DNA from: Haematobia irritans
Lineage: Eukaryota > Arthropoda > Insecta > Diptera > Muscidae
Assembly: GCF_050003625.1 (NCBI RefSeq)
Contig: NC_134398.1
Coordinates: forward strand, 90,347,832-90,411,831
Direction: 5' to 3'
Length of the DNA: 64,000 nt
This document shows positions 20,447 through 32,157 of this stretch, piece after piece. A program made the position numbers and the translations under genes. Every line of letters starts with the position of its first letter. Position 1 is the stretch's first letter. A model generated the notes under the pieces. The model was not told the DNA's origin, ran no database searches, and saw only the letters and a program-made list of their open reading frames with translations.

Positions 20447-23233
20447 TCACAGAAAATTTTTTGAAGAATTGAGTTTTTTTTTTTGTAGTTTACGCTCTAG
20501 ACAAACTAAACGCTTGTAGCACATATTGTAGCTATTTGGAAGCTCTACGACATCAAACTTCCAAAGTAGAGGCACTCCGTAATGACCATTGTCTTTTTTT
20601 TTCATAAATTTCTCTAACAACTGTAATGCACGAGTATCGTTCTCGCCCATCAAAGGATTACATGCTCTGATGCCCACACTATCTAATGAATAAAAGCTTC
20701 TTACCAACCTGTCTAGTTCATTCATATTGTTTGTACAATCGCAGATATGAAAGTTAAGACAATGAATAGGGCTAGACTCACCAGACATGGAGCCATATAC
20801 GAGCCATCCCAACCTCGTTCGTGCGGCTACGGGTTCATCTTTTCCTCCTTCGCGTATTTTATTGGGCACACCAAGGTTACAATGGTTTAAACCTATTAAG
20901 ATTTTTGGTATCGCATCGCTATAGCTCTTCACGGGAAGGTTTCGCAAATGATGATATCTTTTGGATAAAATCTCATACTCTAGTGACTGTGTTGGCAATC
21001 TCAGTGTACTTGCAGTACAGATATCAATTGAAATCCGCTTAGAATTAGGGCCTGAAATTTCAACATTAAGTTTTTTCGAATTTTTTTCAGTTCTTTCAAT
21101 ACCTCCTGTCCAGCGAAGGCACAGAGGACTATGCGTGCCATCCAAATCCAGCTCTTTCATAAGTGATTCATCCATGAGGCTAATAGATGACCCCTCATCA
21201 ATAAACGCAAATGTTTCTATAAACTTATTACCACCATAAACTTTAATCGGTACAATTTTAAACAAAATTTTACTAGATTTGGCACTGTGTGAATTTACTA
21301 CGTTATTGATATTATCGTGAGTTTCATTAACATCTGAGTTTGACATTTCTCTTTCTTCATTAATTTTTGTATTTGAGTATCTATGTAATGACGGGTGGTG
21401 AAAATAATCACATCCATCTACCCCACATCTGTTTTTGTTTTTACACTCTCCTTTGTGTTTTCGTAAACCAAATTTACATAGATTATGCTCTCGCACAACT
21501 CTCCACTTGTCACCACGATCAAGTTTACTATATGTTGGGCAGCTATCAAGAGTCTTACAACTGTTGGAACATATTATGCATTCCCGCCCCTCTCCGTGAG
21601 AGTGGACGTAAGCTTTGTTATTGTTATGATTTTGGTTATAACATCTGCTCTCACCTGTGTTGTTGCCATATGCATTAATATGGTCAACTGTTATACTACT
21701 GGCAGTGATGCCTAGATCGAACACCCACTTATCAAATTCGGACAGATTTGGAGTTTTGTTGTCATTTGTTATTCTCATTTTTTGCATTGCCCATTGCATT
21801 TGATAAGACGGTGGCAATTTTGACAACAATTCTTGGAGAAGAGAAGAGTTATTTATTTCGTTGGTTAAATTGCTGGCATTAATTGTGGAAACTAAGCTGC
21901 GAACATTTATAGCGAATGTGGTAAGAGAGTTTAAATTATTTTCGGTCACCTTTGGTGTGTGCCTAATCCGATGTTTTATTGAATTTATGATTTTTTCAGG
22001 TTGGCCGTAGAGCATTTCCATTACTGAAGTCACATTTGAAGGGTGCACAAGCATCTGTTGCACACTTTGTAAGGCGCTCCCCTTAAGTGAGTTTTGCAAA
22101 CGTACCAAGTTCTCGGCTTCAGTAAATCCACATGTTTGGGTGGACCAATGAAATGTTGAGGAGAACACGGGCCATTCTTCCGGCTGTCCTGAGAAAACAG
22201 GTAGTTCCTTGGGAATAGACTGTCGAGAATTTATTTGATTCTGAGACAGGCTATTAAGTGTATCAAATCCAAACTGAGTAAGGTCATATGCATTTGCTGA
22301 GGTGGACGGAATAGTGTTTAATGTTGATGATATGGGTTGTGCTGGATTATTTGATGAAGATAGAACAGTATGATTGTTTGGCAGTGGTTGTTGTTGTCGT
22401 GTGGTGTGAACAATGGCTGGTAGTGTATGTTGATTCGAATTCATAACACGTCTTGCGATATTATTAGTGGAGTTAATTGTAAATTGGCGGTCATGAACCA
22501 GAGGTTGCGGCTGAGTACAAGCAGCGATGCAGCCTGTAGATGTCAATGGATTTGCTGCCGTCATCGTCACCGTTGGATCTGTAGAAGGGTAGGTATATGT
22601 TGAAATATTCTGTTGGGTTGATACAAGAGTCGGTAAATTGGACGAATTCGTTATTTGTGGAATATTGAAATAAAGGGTTTCGTCTGGCGGGAAAGTATCC
22701 CGCATATCTGTGTTATTACTTGCTTCGATCGGTGGAATTGATTGGTTTGTATTAGATTCTTCAGCGCCCGTGGGAATGTTCATATCTGGATTTCCCTCCT
22801 TTTCGTAACTTCCTGGTACATCTTCTAACCAGCTCCGCACGGTTTGTGACCTACGAGAAGATTCAAGAGATATATTTTCAGCTTCCTCTTCAAGTAGTTG
22901 ATATTTTTTCTCCAGATAGCGTTGATTCATCAGGGCTTCTTCGGCCAACCGCTTTTGGTTCATGGACCGTTCTTCTTCCAATCGTTGGAGCTGCAACTCA
23001 ATTCTAGCCGAGTGGGAGCGGCGAGATCGCAAAGAGTTGTGGCTTCGGACACTGTGGGTTGAAGATGAACTACACCTTTGGCATTTGAAGCCATTTTCAC
23101 ATGGGATTTGTATACATGTTTGATGGAATGATTTATTACAAGCAGAACACAAAACCATTTGGCCATCAGGGGGTTTGTGGCATATAGGACAAGTTTGGTC
23201 GTTTGTTGTATACTGCAAGTCATTGGAATTCAT
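20447..23233 (-). CDS. gag: BEL 3 Gag-protease polyprotein with PHD-like finger
   Basis: 928 codons from ATG at 23231-23233, about 80 bases inside the 5' LTR edge. Residues 15-54 have the spacing C15 C18 C29 C32 H37 C40 C51 C54, a PHD-type C4HC3 finger. A coiled coil follows (about 78-120, with RLEEERSMNQKRLAEEA), a Ser/Thr/Asn/Gln-rich linker, DUF1759 (LPVFSGQPEEWPVF), BEL zinc knuckles (CIICS..., CGVDGCDYFHHPSLH) and DUF1758 protease (FAFIDEGSSISLMD). It ends at the start of RT through a frameshift. Intact over its length. Confidence 0.92.
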   Translation of the reverse strand: MNSNDLQYTTNDQTCPICHKPPDGQMVLCSACNKSFHQTCIQIPCENGFKCQRCSSSSTHSVRSHNSLRSRRSHSARIELQLQRLEEERSMNQKRLAEEALMNQRYLEKKYQLLEEEAENISLESSRRSQTVRSWLEDVPGSYEKEGNPDMNIPTGAEESNTNQSIPPIEASNNTDMRDTFPPDETLYFNIPQITNSSNLPTLVSTQQNISTYTYPSTDPTVTMTAANPLTSTGCIAACTQPQPLVHDRQFTINSTNNIARRVMNSNQHTLPAIVHTTRQQQPLPNNHTVLSSSNNPAQPISSTLNTIPSTSANAYDLTQFGFDTLNSLSQNQINSRQSIPKELPVFSGQPEEWPVFSSTFHWSTQTCGFTEAENLVRLQNSLKGSALQSVQQMLVHPSNVTSVMEMLYGQPEKIINSIKHRIRHTPKVTENNLNSLTTFAINVRSLVSTINASNLTNEINNSSLLQELLSKLPPSYQMQWAMQKMRITNDNKTPNLSEFDKWVFDLGITASSITVDHINAYGNNTGESRCYNQNHNNNKAYVHSHGEGRECIICSNSCKTLDSCPTYSKLDRGDKWRVVREHNLCKFGLRKHKGECKNKNRCGVDGCDYFHHPSLHRYSNTKINEEREMSNSDVNETHDNINNVVNSHSAKSSKILFKIVPIKVYGGNKFIETFAFIDEGSSISLMDESLMKELDLDGTHSPLCLRWTGGIERTEKNSKKLNVEISGPNSKRISIDICTASTLRLPTQSLEYEILSKRYHHLRNLPVKSYSDAIPKILIGLNHCNLGVPNKIREGGKDEPVAARTRLGWLVYGSMSGESSPIHCLNFHICDCTNNMNELDRLVRSFYSLDSVGIRACNPLMGENDTRALQLLEKFMKKKDNGHYGVPLLWKFDVVELPNSYNMCYKRLVCLERKLQKKKLNSSKNFL

Positions 23234-23313
23234 ATCTACTTACTGCGATTGGCAAGGTGGAGATAAGATTCGATAGCAATATGGTTCACCAGTACTAAAA
23301 AGAATTTTAAAAA

Positions 23314-23719
23314 TGTTGGCGCAATATAGTCCACGCTAGCAATTTTCGCTGGATTTTGAATAAAGCAAGACAAGTGTTTCCTTCAATGGTTTATTTCACA
23401 AATCGCACTTATATTAAAATTCCTAAAAGGATTTTAATTATTACATTTTTCTACATATGTTTCGGTTTAATATTTAAATCTAGTTACATACTTTTTAGTG
23501 CAAAAAGTACTAGAAAATTCTTAGTAAAAGGCAAATTCTGGAATCGCGCAATGAAGCGATATTATCAGCAATATTGAACACTTAAAATGGCGCAAATAGA
23601 AAACTATTGACAAGCCTTTTCTTCGTTAAAATTAATTGACATTTAAATATATAATTAAAAAATTAGGGATGCAAATATAGATTATATCTTCGGGGTTGAT
23701 TTTGAATGTGTCGGTAACA
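23314..23719 (-). repeat. 5' LTR of BEL 3
   Basis: 406 bp, identical to 16959-17364 but for two substitutions. On the minus strand it ends ATTGCGCCAACA, followed by a short T-rich stretch and the leader to the Gag ATG. I could not assign the primer-binding tRNA with confidence. Confidence 0.96.
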
Positions 23720-24346
23720 GTTCCCTTTACCATCAAAAGATACTCTCCACTTTTCCAAATCTACTTTGTTACGATATACATCCCGGCTACTTTGTAAGCA
23801 AGCCGTTTCATGCGTCGATGTACTAGTTCGATTGATATTAGGGCTCAAAGACGATATCGCCTCTCTCAAGGATGCTATCTCAGATCTAAGGCCCTCTTCC
23901 ACCTGACTAATTGTCCGTTGCATAGTCTCCATTAAATCGGTACCACTTCTCCGAGCATTGTGGTCCGCGAGAACATTGTTCCCTTTGGAGCCATTTGTCT
24001 GTTCATCGACAGGCATCACTGTAGAATTATGTCCCTCTGAAAATCCTAATAGTACCGTTAAGTCACTCGAATCGTCCACCGATAATTCCGGTGTTGAGCC
24101 GGTATCCTGGCCCACGTGCCTCTGTCCAGTAGTAGTTAATTCGGGTCCCGTATTGACAACTAAATTATCTAATGAAAAATTAATCTTCCTTACACAATGA
24201 GAACTTTGTGTAGATAAAACGTCTTCCTGTCCCTCAGGACTATGTAAATAATCTAGGGAACAGCTGTTGGGAGTTCTGACGCTCCTACCTCTGCCTCTTA
24301 TACTATTCGTTTTAGTGGGGTTACCTATGAAATTACCATCGTTCAT
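23720..24346 (-). pseudogene. gag: Gypsy A gag, N-terminal part
   Basis: The ATG at 24344-24346 opens a frame (MNDGNFIGNPTK...) with a Ser/Thr-rich region, a short coiled coil (LMETMQRTISQVEEGLRSEI) and VDLEKWRVSFDGKG, a Gypsy Gag motif. At 23720-23724 (GTTCC) BEL 3 interrupts it; the last codons of the open frame inside the LTR are not native. Gag resumes at 16958. Confidence 0.82.
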
Positions 24347-24894
24347 AGATCTCCTAAAAGCATGGAAATTATATTTTCTAATAGGTTATAATTTGTATTT
24401 AATATCTTTGTTATAATCGAAAAATCCAGTAGACATCCGAGCAATATATGTATAGTAGTGGCCATAATGATCTGACTAATAATATTCTTACAGACCAGAT
24501 CATGAAATGATACCCATTATTGTCTAATGCTTCATATGTGTAAAATCATAAAACATTGCCTAACTCTGGGATTATATCCATTCCCCTGTTATAAATTATA
24601 TTGATTGAACCTTAAGCTCTGTTACTTAGAATTCCTTTTCACTAACCGTCATATATTCCACCAAGATATAATCTAAAATGGAGCGTCTTGATAGGAATCT
24701 TTATTCAAAAGATTTTTTTATCAGTATCCTATGCGAAGTTATACGAATGCTTAATATCATTTTACATATACTTGTCTATAAGATATTTTCAAAAAAAATC
24801 CCTTGAGTACGGTGTTGGGTAAGAGGAATTATGAATTCAATACATAAGGTCGATATTTTGAATTATGCGCATTCAAATATTACGCACTCTTATA

Positions 24895-25827
24895 AAGGGT
24901 GATTCTTTTGAGGTTAGGATTTTCATGCATTAGTATTTGACAGATCACGTGGGATTTCAGACATGGCGTCAAAGAGAAAGATGCTCAGTATGCTTTGACA
25001 TTTCATCATGAATAGACTTACGATCTGCCACAACGTCGAATTTTCAGTGAATGGGCCCTAGAAAAGTTGGCAGAAAATCCGCTTTTTTATCGACAAATTT
25101 TGTTCAGCGATGAGGCTCATTTCTGGTTGAATGGCTACGTAAATAAGCAAAATTGCCGCATTTGGAGTGAAGAGCAACCAGAAGCCGTTCAAGAACTGCC
25201 CATGCATCCCGAAAAATGCACTGTTTGGTGTGGTTTGTACGCTGGTGGAATCATTGGACCGTATTTTTTCAAAGATGCTGTTGGACGCAACGTTACGGTG
25301 AATGGCGATCGCTATCGTTCGATGCTAACAAACTTTTTGTTGCCAAAAATGGAAGAACTGAACTTGGTTGACATGTGGTTTCAACAAGATGGCGCTACAT
25401 GCCACACAGCTCGCGATTCTATGGCCATTTTGAGGGAAAACTTCGGAGAACAATTCATCTCAAGAAATGGACCGGTAAGTTGGCCACCAAGATCATGCGA
25501 TTTGACGCCTTTAGACTATTTTTTGTGGGGCTACGTCAAGTCTAAAGTCTACAGAAATAAGCCAGCAACTATTCCAGCTTTGGAAGACAACATTTCCGAA
25601 GAAATTCGGGCTATTCCGGCCGAAATGCTCGAAAAAGTTGCCCAAAATTGGACTTTCCGAATGGACCACCTAAGACGCAGCCGCGGTCAACATTTAAATG
25701 AAATTATCTTCAAAAAGTAAATGTCATGGACCAATCTAACGTTTCAAATAAAGAACCGATGAGATTTTGCAAATTTTATGCGTTTTTTTTTTTAAAAAAG
25801 TTATCAAGCTCTTAACAAATCACCCTT
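24895..25827 (+). mobile_element. Tc1/mariner element 2 (DD41D), both ends present
   Basis: 933 bp from AAGGGTGATTCTTTTG to CAAATCACCCTT, with inverted ends (about 10 strong base pairs, AAGGGTGATT) and TA on each side (24893-24894, 25828-25829). It lies in the leader of Gypsy A. An internal deletion near 25020 joins the start of the transposase gene to its middle, and mariner 1 has the same deletion, so the family probably spread as a deletion derivative moved in trans. Confidence 0.95.
25067..25720 (+). pseudogene. DD41D mariner transposase, N-terminally deleted
   Basis: 217 codons from the first possible start to TAA at 25718-25720; the same frame reads back through EFSVNGP-like out-of-frame text, and in-frame text LPQRRIF.GEWALEK lies just upstream from about 25025. 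Catalytic motifs are intact: FSDEAH, QQDGATCH and LTPLDYFLWGY, 41 residues between the last two Asp. The C-terminal tail (MLEKVAQNWTFRMDHLRRS) is complete. The helix-turn-helix DNA-binding half is missing, so it should not act alone. Confidence 0.9.
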
Positions 25828-26040
25828 TATGTAATAAGAATTCGAAGAAATAAAGACACTTCCAAAATCGATCCATGCAATACATAGCTACAAAGTTTCC
25901 TTAGCCTTCTCTTAATAGTACTTCAAATTTAAGATGCGTACTAGATCTATATTCACAAGGATGACTGTTCAGAATTGTAATACTAGCCGAATATATAATA
26001 CTATACTCTACATACTACTAACAAATAGTTTTCTTTTGAC

Positions 26041-26051
26041 GTTGGGCGCCA
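26041..26051 (-). other. Primer-binding site of Gypsy A (tRNA-Lys type)
   Basis: On the minus strand TGGCGCCCAACGT lies four bases after the LTR end (GCAACA TAGA). This is the complement of the 3' end of a lysine tRNA of the TGGCGCCCAACG type, the usual minus-strand primer of several retroelements. The other LTR lacks it, which fixes 26056-27988 as the 5' LTR. Confidence 0.82.
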
Positions 26052-26055
26052 TCTA

Positions 26056-27988
<1,933 letters not shown>

Positions 27989-28698
27989 CAGTCTATGGCC
28001 GTTTTCGAGTTAAGGAACACAGAGTCCAAGGATTTTATTGCAGGTTGACTGTCTGAGTATATATTAATGCCATTATTTGTTGGAACATTACATCTCAGCC
28101 AATTCACCACCTCTCTCATTGCCAATATTTCAGCCTGAAAAAGACTACAGTGATTAGGTAATCTTTTCGCTATATTCGAACTGTGACCGTACATTTTTTC
28201 CGACCACAGCGATAGCTCGCGCAACCGCACAGCCGTTGTTGCAGCTGACTGTTTGGCCAAAATGTCTAAAGGCAATAGATTCAGCATGACATTAAGGGAG
28301 TCCGTTCCTGTCTTACTAAATGCGCCTGAGATACATAAGCTCGCCATAGGCTGAACTTTATCTAAACAAGTCGGTTTCTGAAGTGCCGGCCACCAGACTA
28401 CAACACCATATAGCATTATAGATCTAACCACTGCCGTGTATATTCAATGCACAATTTTTGGTTTTAGTCCCCACTTTTTCCCTATTGCCTTTTTGCACGA
28501 GTACAAAGCTACCGTGGCTTTTCTCGCTCTTTCTTCAATATTAAGCCTAAAATTCAGCACACTCACCAAAGGGAATTTCAATACCCCTAAGGAAATGGGC
28601 CTAACCGTGGGAGTTTTGCGATCATTGCAGTACATGACTAGTTCTGTCTTTGCTGGATTTACCCCAAGACCATTATCTTTCGCCCATTTCTCAGTCAT
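27989..28698 (-). pseudogene. LOA RT thumb and RNase H first half
   Basis: Two frames: 28444-28698 (MTEKWAKDNGLGVNPAKTELV, SVLNFRLNIEERA) and, after a shift, 27989-28431 (SIMLYGVVVWWPAL, LPLDILAKQSAATTAVRLR). Then MYGHSSNIAKRLPNHC shows that about 75 residues, including the YTDGSK start of RNase H seen in the 6481 copy, are deleted. INIYSDSQPAIKSL (third RNase H motif) is present. It stops at the CAGT duplication of Gypsy A. Confidence 0.82.
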
Positions 28699-28719
28699 CC
28701 GGAGAGCTCTCTGTATAAT

Positions 28720-29632
28720 ATCTCTGATTGTGGATGGAAATTTTCCCCTGACTGCTAGTCACTTGTATCCTTTTTTTTCTTGGGAAACCAGAAGGTTGTT
28801 TATAGCAACATTCCAAAGAAGAGGTGTAGAACTCCTCCTTGGGGAGTGCCTCTGTTCACATACCTTTGTATGTTTGCTTGTGCTAGTGTGGCTGAAATAC
28901 GTCTCTTTATTAAAAGTTCGTCTAACAGCCTAAGTATACCTGGATCAACATTCAGAGTTGTCAATCCATTTAATATCGAGCTCGGATGGACATTATTGAA
29001 CGCCCCTTCGATGTCTAGAAACGCCACGATTGTGTATTCTTTGACAGATAGCGAGCTTTCAATAAAGCTGACTAGTTCATGCAATGCGGTCTCAGTAGAC
29101 CTGCCCTTCGAGTATGCATGCTGTCGTTTCGAGAGCAAACTTGAATCCACGCTAGTTCTAAGATACATGTCTATCATCCTCTCCAGGGTCTTAAGTAGGA
29201 ATGAGGATAAGCTGATTGGTCGGAAATCCTTCGCACTCGAGTGAGAGGCTTTTCCCGCTTTAGGTATGAAGACGACTTTTGTTTCTCTCCACTTTTCTGG
29301 AATATATGCTAAGTTTACACGTCGTTTATATATCACCGTCAACCAGCGGATAATTCTTTCAGCCACCGCTTGTAATTCCGCCGGAGTAATTCCATCAGTT
29401 CCGGGGGATTTGAATTGTCCAAAGCTATTTAAAGCCCATTTTATTCTAGATTCCGATACAATTTCCTCGATAGGAAACGATCGCTGAGCCACTGTGGCAC
29501 CGCCAGAACCTGGTTCAACCGTCTGATTTCCAGGAAAATGTGTGTCCAATAGCACCTCCAGCGTCTCCTCACTGGACGTTGTCCAATTGCCCTCCAATGT
29601 TTTAATGAAACCTGGAGCGGAGTTGGTGGATG
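28720..29632 (-). pseudogene. LOA reverse transcriptase, YADD deleted
   Basis: RT fingers and palm: FKSPGTDGITPAELQA, WRETKVVFIPKAGK, DFRPISLSSFLLKTLE, GRSTETALHELV, FLDIEGAFNN (first Asp), NRGTPQGGVL. After a frameshift near 28830, text runs into GYK-stop-LAVRGKFPSTI. The catalytic YADD segment expected between these is absent, so a short deletion removed the active site (about 28755-28765). Confidence 0.85.
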
Positions 29633-30703
29633 CTAGAACCTTCCGTAGGAAGCCTCTGACGTATTCTTAATACTGCTACAGTAATCATTCCAAGAGTTAT
29701 GCTGAGACCTTCTCAGTTCTCGTTTATATGCTCTCAGATTTATCTTGTAAGTGTCCCAATCCTCCGGAGCTCTTGTGGACTTTGCTTTGTTAAAGAGCTT
29801 CCTGCAGGATTTCCTCATATTACTTAACTCCGTAGTCCACCATGGCGGCCGATTTTTTCCCCTTGGATTTCCTCTAGGGCAAGCAGCTTTCAGTGACATG
29901 TTGAAGGCCTTAGTAATCCGCTGCACTGAGTGTTCGATATATTGCACAGTGCTCATATTTGTCTCTGGCATTTCCGGTATCATCAAATTGAACGATTCCC
30001 TATACCTATTCCAATTAGCTTTCCTAACAATTGGCGGAAATATGGTCTTTGAAGTACGAACAGCCAATCTGAAACTGATGTAGGGATGATCTGAGAAGCT
30101 ATGTTCCCTCAAAACTTGCCACTCAGATATCTTATCATTCAGTTCCGGAGAGATCAACGTGACGTCCAAAACCTATTGCCTGTTTCTGGAGACGAAGGTT
30201 GGTGCATCTCCCTTATTGCAAACTACCAGGTTAGTACGCAAAATAAACTCTATTAGCGACTCTCCCCTTGCATTAGTATCACTACTTCCCCAAATACTAT
30301 GATGTGCATTTGCATCGCATCCCATAATGAGTTTTGTCTTTGTTTTTAGTGACTCCTCAACTAAGGTCTTAACGGCACAGGGTGGCTCCTCCCTATCATG
30401 TCCCATGTAGACCGAATATACCCAATATTTGCATTTGGATATCTCTAGGAAGGAAAGAAGCAGAAACAAGTTCAGTTCGTTTTTAGCAATTATACATGCT
30501 TGATTTATATCGTTACCGGTATTATGCAAAAGTTTGAAACGCGGAGTGCTTAATTCACAGATCTTGTTCTTATATATGTATGGTTCTTGAATAAGAACTA
30601 TATCTATATCTCCTTTCATCAGGAGAACTTTTAAGGCAGCACAAGCGGCCTTACAATGGTGAAGATTTATCTGGAGGAACCGTAGAACCATCCAAATTTT
30701 CAA
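29633..30703 (-). pseudogene. LOA endonuclease and linker
   Basis: Starts MKIWMVLRFLQINLHHCKAA (the Asn of the endonuclease), DIVLIQEPYIYKN (Glu), KLIMGCDANAHHSIWGS (Asp/Asn) and, after an in-frame TAG (30170-30172), LDVTLISPELNDKI and SFSDHPYISF (His). This endonuclease nicks target DNA to prime reverse transcription. Apart from the single stop and a break to the RT frame at 29597-29633, the domain is complete. Confidence 0.87.
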
Positions 30704-30786
30704 CCACCGTCACATCAGCCGCTTCAATTGAATCATCAAGGGCTTCCTCTTCACAGATCTCGATGACTCTCGCAACAATACGCGGT

Positions 30787-31636
30787 TCAGCTTTGGTGAG
30801 GTTTAAGCCTGTAGAAACTTCCGCATACGATTTTCGCCATAGTCTGCAGTTTTATGTCTCCTTCGGCTTCGCTAGGAGATTTTTTCACTGCTGACTCTAC
30901 CGTAGGCCTGTCCGTTTCGGTATCCTTTGGCTGATCGCTTTTGTATACCTTCATATGGATATCATGAAAGCCATAACTTACACGTCCTTGGGTCTGGGCT
31001 AGATATGGCAGCGACTCTATGTTTAATATAAACACCGCATGTCGTCTTGGTCCATCCACCTCATCCAAACGACCAACCTTCCAATCGGCGGTTGGAAGAT
31101 CTGGGTTACATCGTTTTAGTCACTCTAGAATTGACTCTGGATCAGGAGGGTTTGCCGGTATCCATGCATGTGCTCTAGGTTTAGCCGGTATGTCTTTTTT
31201 ATCGACTAACTCCAAAGCGGCTTCTTCCCAAACTTCACCAATTAGCATCAATGCAGCTTTAAAAATTCATAGACCTCTGGTAGACACCAGACATCGCGTT
31301 CTCAATTTCCCCCCATTTTTGCCTTGGAATCATACCGTCCAATGCTCCTTTATTAATGATAGCCATCACAAGGCTGTCTTTTGCAACTGAGACAAACGAT
31401 CTTTGATCCCGTTTAGAGGATGGCAGCTCATCCGGTGATCGTTCCTTTTTTCCAGCTTCAAGAATTCCTTGAGCCCATTTTAAGGAATCGCTTTGCTTAG
31501 CCGACAACGTGCTTGGGTCGACTGATCCTAATTTCTTTAGGATAAACAAAGCATTTCTTCGTTCCTTGAATCTCTTTCGAGAGGGATTGCCTCCTTTTGA
31601 TGTCGTCACCTTAGAAAAGGTTCGACAAAGTGTCAC
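30787..31636 (-). pseudogene. LOA ORF1 protein remnant
   Basis: Reading from 31636 down: GGNPSRKRFKERRNALFILK, then in shifted frame AHAWIPANPPDPESILE with a stop where W is expected (31122 region), KRCNPDLPTADWKVGRL, and MDEVDGPRRHAVFILNIESLP, KVYKSDQPKD. Such text is known from ORF1 of LOA/R1-related LINEs. ORF1 binds LINE RNA. Two frameshifts and one stop are present. Confidence 0.75.
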
Positions 31637-31740
31637 CGCCAGTCGACCCGTCTACAGGTCGACTAATTGGGCCTGACTCTTGGTCGCTGCCCAAATTTAT
31701 AACTTCAGTCGTTACCCGTCCTGGGGTTGCCATCCTGCCG

Positions 31741-31773
31741 TGAAACAAATAATTTGCCAGGACCCTTTGCGTG
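31741..31773 (+). pseudogene. pol: BEL/Pao 2, short internal segment
   Basis: About 30 bases encode NNLPGPFA between the LOA 5' end and Gypsy B. Joined across Gypsy B (with one copy of the 4-bp duplication CGTG/CATG) it continues in frame into CNTEMGWVVFGP at 37096. This is weak alone but fits both edges. Confidence 0.6.
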
Positions 31774-32024
31774 AGTTATATAATATTAAAACACAATTGA
31801 TTTAATTTAATAATTTTATTTAAATTCCAAATAGTCTTAACTCTATAGATTCTACGGATCAACTGACTACATATTAAAAAATGGAGATGAATATAAAGAG
31901 TATGTAATCAAAGAGAGTCATTAAAATAGATAATTATTATAACATAATAAACTATAAATAATGGATAATGAATGTGGAGAGTAAATAAAAGAATTAATTA
32001 AATAGCAGTTAGTGAATCGTAACT
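31774..32024 (-). repeat. 3' LTR of Gypsy B
   Basis: 251 bp. On the minus strand it begins AGTTACGATTCAC after the purine run AAGCGAAGGGGA (32025-32036). It differs from the 5' LTR by several substitutions and a ~15-bp gap, about 3 percent, so it is older than BEL 3. Confidence 0.9.
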
Positions 32025-32157
32025 TCCCCTTCGCTTAAGAAAGCAACAATGCCCACATTGTTAATTAAAATATTAAATATGGACTTAAAACTAATTTATT
32101 CATTTACATAAAAAAACTAATATATTCATTTTTGTAAAAAACAAGAACATGGTGACT

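Larger units (their letters stand above)
16959..23719 (-). mobile_element. BEL/Pao LTR retrotransposon 3, full length and young
   Basis: Two 406-bp LTRs (16959-17364, 23314-23719) differ at two positions. The 5-bp GTTCC lies at both outer edges (16954-16958, 23720-23724), the duplication size usual for BEL. The internal region encodes Gag with a PHD-like finger, protease, RT, RNase H and integrase. Breaks in frame are few and mostly at A/T homopolymers. It inserted into the gag of Gypsy A. This is the most complete element in the window. Confidence 0.96.
24347..26055 (-). other. Leader (5' UTR) of Gypsy A, with mariner 2
   Basis: Between the primer-binding site (26041-26051) and the gag ATG there are about 775 bases of AT-rich sequence apart from the mariner. 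I see no coding frame of note. The element leader probably holds packaging signals, but none can be identified by eye. Confidence 0.7.
27989..31740 (-). mobile_element. LOA LINE, 5' and central part
   Basis: ORF1, endonuclease, RT and the first half of RNase H on the minus strand; the 3' part is at 10030-10748. RT text (KDFRPISLSSFLLKTLERMID, FLDIEGAFNNV) and a C-terminal RNase H place it in the LOA clade. The 5' end is near 31740, where BEL/Pao 2 text resumes (NNLPGPFA). Several internal deletions, stops and frameshifts. No target duplication was recognised at its ends. Confidence 0.88.

Noticed and set aside
28436..29244. Plus-strand frames of 154-165 codons
   Set aside because: Both are antisense shadows of the LOA reverse transcriptase.
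31741..31773. Target duplication for the LOA LINE at its BEL 2 insertion
   Set aside because: The bases before 10030 (ATGCATTTTTGGGG) do not recur next to the LOA 5' end; any duplication is lost or absent.
32025..32157. env gene of Gypsy B
   Set aside because: Only ~130 bases separate the integrase end from the polypurine tract and LTR, so no env is present.
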